From an uncultured Anaerococcus sp. (lineage in GTDB: Bacteria; Bacillota_A; Clostridia; Tissierellales; Peptoniphilaceae): DNA of 9,279 nucleotides. Positions within the stretch are counted from its first letter, which is position 1. The number at the start of each line of letters is the position of its first letter. Location: assembly GCA_945916625.1 (NCBI GenBank), contig CAMEGY010000027.1, positions 1 through 9,279 of the forward strand. The letters run 5' to 3'. The position numbers were made by a program, and so were the translations under genes. The notes under the pieces were generated by a model that did not search any database, was not told the origin of the DNA, and saw only the letters and a list, made by a program, of their open reading frames with translations. Below, piece by piece: positions 5,984-9,279 of the stretch.

Positions 5984-7040
5984 TGAGATTCACATCTCCT
6001 TTTTCATTAAATACATTTATCTTTTCTAGGTTAAACCTTAGCTTAGAATCCGTATTTACCCTACTTATTTCTTCAAACCTTGATTCTTCCATTATATTAA
6101 GTGGTGTCTTATCTTTAAGTTCTACATTGTAATGCATAGTAGATCCTAAAAATACTTCGTCATTAATTTTTACATCTATAACCCCATTTGGATCTAGCCT
6201 TAAATCTTCAGGTCTTATTGAAAGTTTAACTCTTTGGCTAGGTGCATTTCCCAAGTCATAAGCTAGGCTTTCTCCTGAATCTATAACAATTTCCTTAAGG
6301 TCTTTGTTGTAATTACCTTCGATTACGTTGTTTGTACCGATAAATGATGCTACAAACATATTGTTTGGCTTGTGGTAAATTTTTCTTGGCATGTCGCATT
6401 GTTCTATGACCCCATCTTTCATAACAGCTATCCTGTCAGATACTGCCATAGCTTCTTCTTGATCGTGGGTTACATAGACTGTGGTTATACCAATTTCTTT
6501 TTGTATTCTTCTAATTTCTTCTCTAAGGTCTACCCTTAACTTTGCATCTAAGTTGCTAAGTGGCTCATCCATAAGTAGAACGTCTGGTTCTATTACAATT
6601 GCACGAGCAAGAGCTACCCTTTGTTGTTGTCCTCCAGACAGATTTTGAGGTTTTCTATCTGCATATTCTCTTATTTTCATTATATCGAGAATCTTTTCGA
6701 CCCTCTCATCCATCTCTTCTTTTGGAACTTTTCTTTCCTTAAGGCCAAATTCTATATTGCCCCTAACTGTCATATTTGGGAAGACTGCATAGTTTTGGAA
6801 TACCATTCCTATGTTTCTTTTGGATGGATCCATATTATTAATTAGGGTATCATTGAAATAAAATTCGCCGCCTTCTATTGAGTTAAAGCCGGCTATCATC
6901 CTAAGTAGAGTTGTCTTTCCACATCCAGAAGGCCCAAGGAGGGTGAAAAATTCACCATCCTGGATTTCTAGATTGACAGATTTTATTACTGTCTTATCGC
7001 CATATTTTTTTACAGCGTCTTTAATTATTATTTTTGACAT
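5967..7040 (-). CDS. ABC transporter ATP-binding protein, FbpC/AfuC type
   Basis: The 357-residue ATPase drives import through the neighbouring permease. All nucleotide-binding elements are present: Walker A GPSGCGKTT (36-44), Q-loop Q82, signature LSGGQQQR (134-141), Walker B VLLMDEP (154-160) with D158/E159, D-loop SNLDAKLR, and switch H192. The C-terminal third (from about 235) is a TOBE-like regulatory domain with the usual SIRPEDLRL block. The size and layout match the CUT1/FbpC/PotA class. The ATG at 7040 comes one base after the stop of the binding-protein gene (TAAGATG), and the 3' end overlaps the permease by 17 bases, so the three genes form a tightly coupled operon. Substrate is set by the binding protein rather than this subunit. 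Confidence 0.95.
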   Translation of the reverse strand: MSKIIIKDAVKKYGDKTVIKSVNLEIQDGEFFTLLGPSGCGKTTLLRMIAGFNSIEGGEFYFNDTLINNMDPSKRNIGMVFQNYAVFPNMTVRGNIEFGLKERKVPKEEMDERVEKILDIMKIREYADRKPQNLSGGQQQRVALARAIVIEPDVLLMDEPLSNLDAKLRVDLREEIRRIQKEIGITTVYVTHDQEEAMAVSDRIAVMKDGVIEQCDMPRKIYHKPNNMFVASFIGTNNVIEGNYNKDLKEIVIDSGESLAYDLGNAPSQRVKLSIRPEDLRLDPNGVIDVKINDEVFLGSTMHYNVELKDKTPLNIMEESRFEEISRVNTDSKLRFNLEKINVFNEKGDVNLNEHES

Positions 7041-7041
7041 C

Positions 7042-8127
7042 TTAGTTTCCTGCTTCTACAAGTAGGTTTGTAAATCTTTCGATGATATTTTCTCTGTTTT
7101 CATTTACATAGTCATAATCTTCTTGTAGTTGTTTGATTTCTGTGATTGGTTTCATAAAGTCGCTTACTTCTGCGTCTTCTCTGATTGGCCTGTTTGTAGT
7201 TTGTGTGCCTAAAATATCTTGAGCTTCTTTTGAGTTTAAGAAGTCCATAAATAGTTTAGCATTATTTGGGTGTTCACAGTTTTTAATTATACCTGAACCA
7301 GCTGGTAAAAAGATAACTCCTTCTTCCATATAAACTATGTCGATATTGTCTGCACCATCTTTTATTAGTTGCATAACTGGGTCTTCATAAGAAATACCAA
7401 CTGCCATTTCTCCGTCTACTACAGTTTTATAAACTGAAGATGAAGAAGATTGGATTTTACCATCGATGTTTTTGAATAATTGATCTACGTAATCCCAAGC
7501 TTCGTCTGATTCATAACCACCCATGGCTACTAGCATATTTGTTAGGTGAGAGAACGCTGATGATGAAGATGCTGGGTCACTTGTTGCAATTTTTCCCTTA
7601 AGTTCTGGATTTAGTAGGTCTTTATAACCCTTAATTTCCATACCTTCAGTGAGGTCTTTGTTTACTATAATTACGGAACCATCAAGTGTATAGCTTGTTT
7701 TGTAGCCTTCCTTGTTTTGGAATGCTTCTGGAAGTTCGCCATCATGACTTGATACGTATTCTTCGAATAGATCCTTATTTTCAGAATAAGTTGAAAATGA
7801 TCCACCAAACATTACGTCTGCTACTGGAGCTGATGCTTCACCTCTTAATTTTGTGAAAAGTTCACCTGTACCAGCTTGCTCTAATTGAACTGTAATCCCT
7901 GTTTTTTCTTCAAAAGCAGGTATTATTGAGTTGATTAGACCTTCTGAGTTTGGTGAGTACACTATTAGGGTCTCATCATCGTCTTTTGTCATTTCTTCAG
8001 CAGATTCTTCTACCTTTGTCTCTGCTTTCTCTTCTTTGACATCGTTTTCTTTTTCGGCGTTATTACCACATCCTGTAGCAAGGATAAGGCCAAACACTGC
8101 CAAAATACTTAGTAATTTCTTTTTCAT
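7042..8127 (-). CDS. Lipoprotein substrate-binding protein, ferric-type family (FbpA/AfuA/HptA-like)
   Basis: A 361-residue extracellular binding protein of COG1840 type. An N-terminal KKK, a hydrophobic stretch and the lipobox-like LATGC put the lipidated Cys at residue 20, so it should be tethered to the outer membrane face. An acidic linker of Glu, Asp and Lys follows, then the binding fold beginning ETLIVYSPNSEGLINSI. ADVMFGGSF and AVGISYEDP lie where the family contacts ligand. I see no consecutive tyrosine pair such as FbpA uses to hold Fe3+; the equivalent region reads GISYEDP. The frame also opens with a TTG at 8139, but the ATG at 8127 has GGAGG five bases upstream and gives a normal signal peptide. 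First gene of the transporter operon, next to a YesMN two-component system. I think an organophosphate ligand is at least as likely as iron. Confidence 0.9.
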   Translation of the reverse strand: MKKKLLSILAVFGLILATGCGNNAEKENDVKEEKAETKVEESAEEMTKDDDETLIVYSPNSEGLINSIIPAFEEKTGITVQLEQAGTGELFTKLRGEASAPVADVMFGGSFSTYSENKDLFEEYVSSHDGELPEAFQNKEGYKTSYTLDGSVIIVNKDLTEGMEIKGYKDLLNPELKGKIATSDPASSSSAFSHLTNMLVAMGGYESDEAWDYVDQLFKNIDGKIQSSSSSVYKTVVDGEMAVGISYEDPVMQLIKDGADNIDIVYMEEGVIFLPAGSGIIKNCEHPNNAKLFMDFLNSKEAQDILGTQTTNRPIREDAEVSDFMKPITEIKQLQEDYDYVNENRENIIERFTNLLVEAGN

Positions 8128-8155
8128 AATATCCTCCAAATGTTTTCTTTCTTAT

Positions 8156-8184
8156 ATTGTATCATTTTTTTAGACAAAAAAAGT
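8156..8184 (-). promoter_or_regulatory. Promoter of the ABC transporter operon, extended -10 type
   Basis: Minus-strand TACAAT (8161-8156) is preceded by TGA (8164-8162), so it is an extended -10. At 17 bases the -35 position (8184-8179) reads ACTTTT, which is poor and lies inside the terminator stem of the upstream regulator gene. A weak promoter needing an activator would fit. The leader is about 22 bases and contains the GGAGG site. I see no convincing Fur box. Confidence 0.55.
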
Positions 8185-8216
8185 ACACTATTAGACCCAA
8201 TAGGTGTACTTTTTTA
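8176..8216 (-). terminator. Strong hairpin terminator between response regulator and transporter operon
   Basis: The arms 8177-8192 and 8199-8215 form a stem of about 16 pairs (core AGTACACCTATT against AATAGTGTACT on the minus strand) with one single-base bulge and a six-base loop. A run of seven T (8182-8176) follows on the minus strand. The plus strand also ends in T6, so the element is symmetrical, although no plus-strand gene enters it. It ends the two-component operon and overlaps the -35 region of the next promoter. Confidence 0.9.
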
Positions 8217-8230
8217 CAATCTTTTATATT

Positions 8231-8974
8231 TTATAAGTCTGAAGGCGACATACCTAAGTATTTTTTGAAAACTCTGGCAAAATATTTGGCAGAAGAATAT
8301 CCACACATATAGGATATTTCAGTAATATTATAATCAGAATTTTCCAACAAATCAATAGCCTTATTAATCCTATACCTATTTAGGTATTCATTGAAGGTAA
8401 TATGGACTTCTTTCTTAAATTTTTTGTTAAGCATGGACTCTGAATAGGCAAGTTTGCCAGTAAGATCTGATATAGCAATCTTTTCCTGGTAATTATTTTT
8501 GATATAAGCAAGCATTTCTAGGACTGTAGTATCTTTTATAGCTCCACTTGTAGAAATATCCACCGCTTTAGACATGCCTGTTTTTTGAGACATTATATTT
8601 CTTTTCTTATAGATAATCTCTCTCGCATTAAGCAATGCCTCTTCTAGGTCATCTATGCTAATAGGCTTTAAGAGATAATCTGTAACTCCATATTTAAGAG
8701 CTCTTTGGGCATAGGAAAAATAATCATAACCTGAAATAATTATTGCTATATAGTCATAATCAAGGGTTTCCTTTATCATATCAAGCCCATCTTTTTCTGG
8801 CATGTTTATATCAGCAAGAACTATATCTGGCTTATATTTCTCTATAAGCTCGACTCCTTCAATTCCATTTGCCCCATCTGCCACAACAACCATACCCAAA
8901 GAATCATAGTCCACAAAATGGAGGAGTTTTTTTCTTATTAATTTTTCATCTTCAACTATCACTACTTTTATCAC
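8231..8974 (-). CDS. Response regulator, YesN type (receiver plus AraC-family DNA-binding domain)
   Basis: The 247-residue cytoplasmic regulator has an N-terminal receiver domain (1 to about 120) with acidic pair E8/D9, phospho-acceptor D55 in IVLADINMP, switch S81 in IIISG, and K103 in LLKP. After a short linker, the C-terminal AraC-type domain (about 148-247) shows two helix-turn-helix units, the second being NITEISYMCGYSSAKYFARV with the family ending KKYLGMSPSDL. It is shorter than many YesN proteins because no extra central domain is present. The start is GTG at 8974, immediately after the kinase stop TAA. The N-terminus MIKVVIVEDE matches receiver domains, so this start is secure. It should be phosphorylated by the adjacent YesM kinase and most likely activates the transporter operon next door, by analogy to HptR and similar systems. 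Confidence 0.93.
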   Translation of the reverse strand: MIKVVIVEDEKLIRKKLLHFVDYDSLGMVVVADGANGIEGVELIEKYKPDIVLADINMPEKDGLDMIKETLDYDYIAIIISGYDYFSYAQRALKYGVTDYLLKPISIDDLEEALLNAREIIYKKRNIMSQKTGMSKAVDISTSGAIKDTTVLEMLAYIKNNYQEKIAISDLTGKLAYSESMLNKKFKKEVHITFNEYLNRYRINKAIDLLENSDYNITEISYMCGYSSAKYFARVFKKYLGMSPSDL

Positions 8975-9279
8975 TTATAAACCAATCCTTATTTCAATAA
9001 CTACACCACAATCAACAGGCACGAAGGCAAGACTTACCTTGTCTTTGTATAACAACCTTAGCCTATTGTAGGTATTAATTAGCCCATGGTGCTTCATAGA
9101 TATATAATCTTTTTGAGATTCAATTTCTAGATAATGATTTAATTTATTTATCTCAGCCTGAGAAAGCTCCCTACCATTATCCCTAACCCTAATTAGAAGA
9201 TTTTTATCATTGTGTTTTATATCTATTTTTAGATCAAGTTTGGATCTTGATTTCCTCGCATATTTTAAACTATTTTCTA
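8975..9279 (-). CDS. Sensor histidine kinase, YesM family, C-terminal ATPase end (5' part outside window)
   Basis: The last 100 residues of a kinase whose start lies beyond the right edge. The fragment opens with the N-box ENSLKYA, which would bind Mg-ATP. VRDNGREL follows at the G1 position and HHGLINTYNRLRLLY at the G2 position, the latter matching the N-x-x-x-R-L-R-L-L-Y block of YesM/LytS-type kinases (His_kinase/HATPase_c). The F-box and second lid glycines are reduced: G1 lacks its second Gly (DNGRE in place of DNGxG) and G2 has His where the first Gly is expected. The stop TAA abuts the GTG of the response regulator, so the two are one transcript. The sensor and membrane domains are not visible, so the signal is unknown. 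Confidence 0.88.
   Translation of the reverse strand, partial: ENSLKYARKSRSKLDLKIDIKHNDKNLLIRVRDNGRELSQAEINKLNHYLEIESQKDYISMKHHGLINTYNRLRLLYKDKVSLAFVPVDCGVVIEIRIGL

Noticed and set aside
6621..6845. Plus-strand open frame of 74 codons
   Set aside because: It is antisense to the signature and Q-loop region of the ABC ATPase and has no recognisable protein features.
8128..8139. TTG start four codons upstream for the binding protein
   Set aside because: It overlaps the GGAGG ribosome binding site that serves the ATG at 8127, and the ATG yields a standard lipoprotein signal.
7931..8173. Plus-strand open frame of 80 codons crossing the start of the binding-protein gene
   Set aside because: The Ser/Phe-rich translation is what the reverse of an acidic linker and signal peptide gives. 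It also runs through the promoter and ribosome binding site of the true gene.
8140..8175. Fur box in front of the transporter operon
   Set aside because: ATGATACAATATAAG has some likeness to half of a Fur/PerR site but lacks the inverted repeat. It is better explained as an extended -10.

Overview
The window looks like low-GC Gram-positive (Firmicutes) chromosome. The DNA is AT-rich, the promoters are TATAAT-type with short AT-rich leaders, the ribosome binding sites are AGGAGG-like, lipoproteins carry lipoboxes, and Ile-ATA and Arg-AGA/AGG codons are used heavily. The codon use and gene families suit an anaerobic clostridial or Tissierellia-type coccus (Anaerococcus/Peptoniphilus relatives) better than a lactic acid bacterium, but this genus-level guess is inference. 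Every gene I can support lies on the minus strand, so biological order runs from the right edge (9279) to the left edge (1). No gap between genes exceeds 231 bases, and I saw no rRNA, tRNA, insertion sequence, CRISPR array or phage gene.

Right part (9279-8176): the C-terminal ATPase end of a YesM-family sensor histidine kinase is followed directly (stop TAA, then start GTG) by a YesN-type response regulator with an AraC-family DNA-binding domain. A strong hairpin terminator closes this unit. Next, from its own promoter, comes a three-gene ABC transporter operon (8127-4325): a lipoprotein substrate-binding protein, an ATPase, and a double-length permease. By family these would be called ferric iron transporters (FbpABC/AfuABC type). 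The neighbouring YesMN system and the lack of an FbpA-like tyrosine pair instead suggest a phosphorylated sugar or other organophosphate, as in the AfuABC and HptRSA systems. A terminator follows the permease.

Middle (4262-3377): a separately promoted, unrecognised lipoprotein with a His/Asp/Glu-rich segment, then a LacI-family repressor (3376-2366) whose extended -10 promoter contains an AAACGTTT-centred operator, which suggests autoregulation. A terminator with a nested hairpin ends lacI.

Left part (2193-1): a 2-keto-3-deoxygluconate (KDG) operon. KDPG aldolase (eda) overlaps the start of KDG kinase (kdgK) by one base. After kdgK there is a clear terminator, and only 17 bases beyond its T-tract begins a second KDG kinase, cut by the window edge and about 55% identical to the first without gaps. 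Together kinase and aldolase take KDG from hexuronate, pectin or glycosaminoglycan breakdown to pyruvate and glyceraldehyde-3-phosphate. The LacI regulator is the likely local repressor.

Most worth a second look are the tandem kinases separated by a terminator, the probably misnamed 'iron' transporter beside YesMN, the degenerate ATP-lid glycines in the kinase, the repeated TGATAYAAT extended -10 promoters, and the His-rich lipoprotein.
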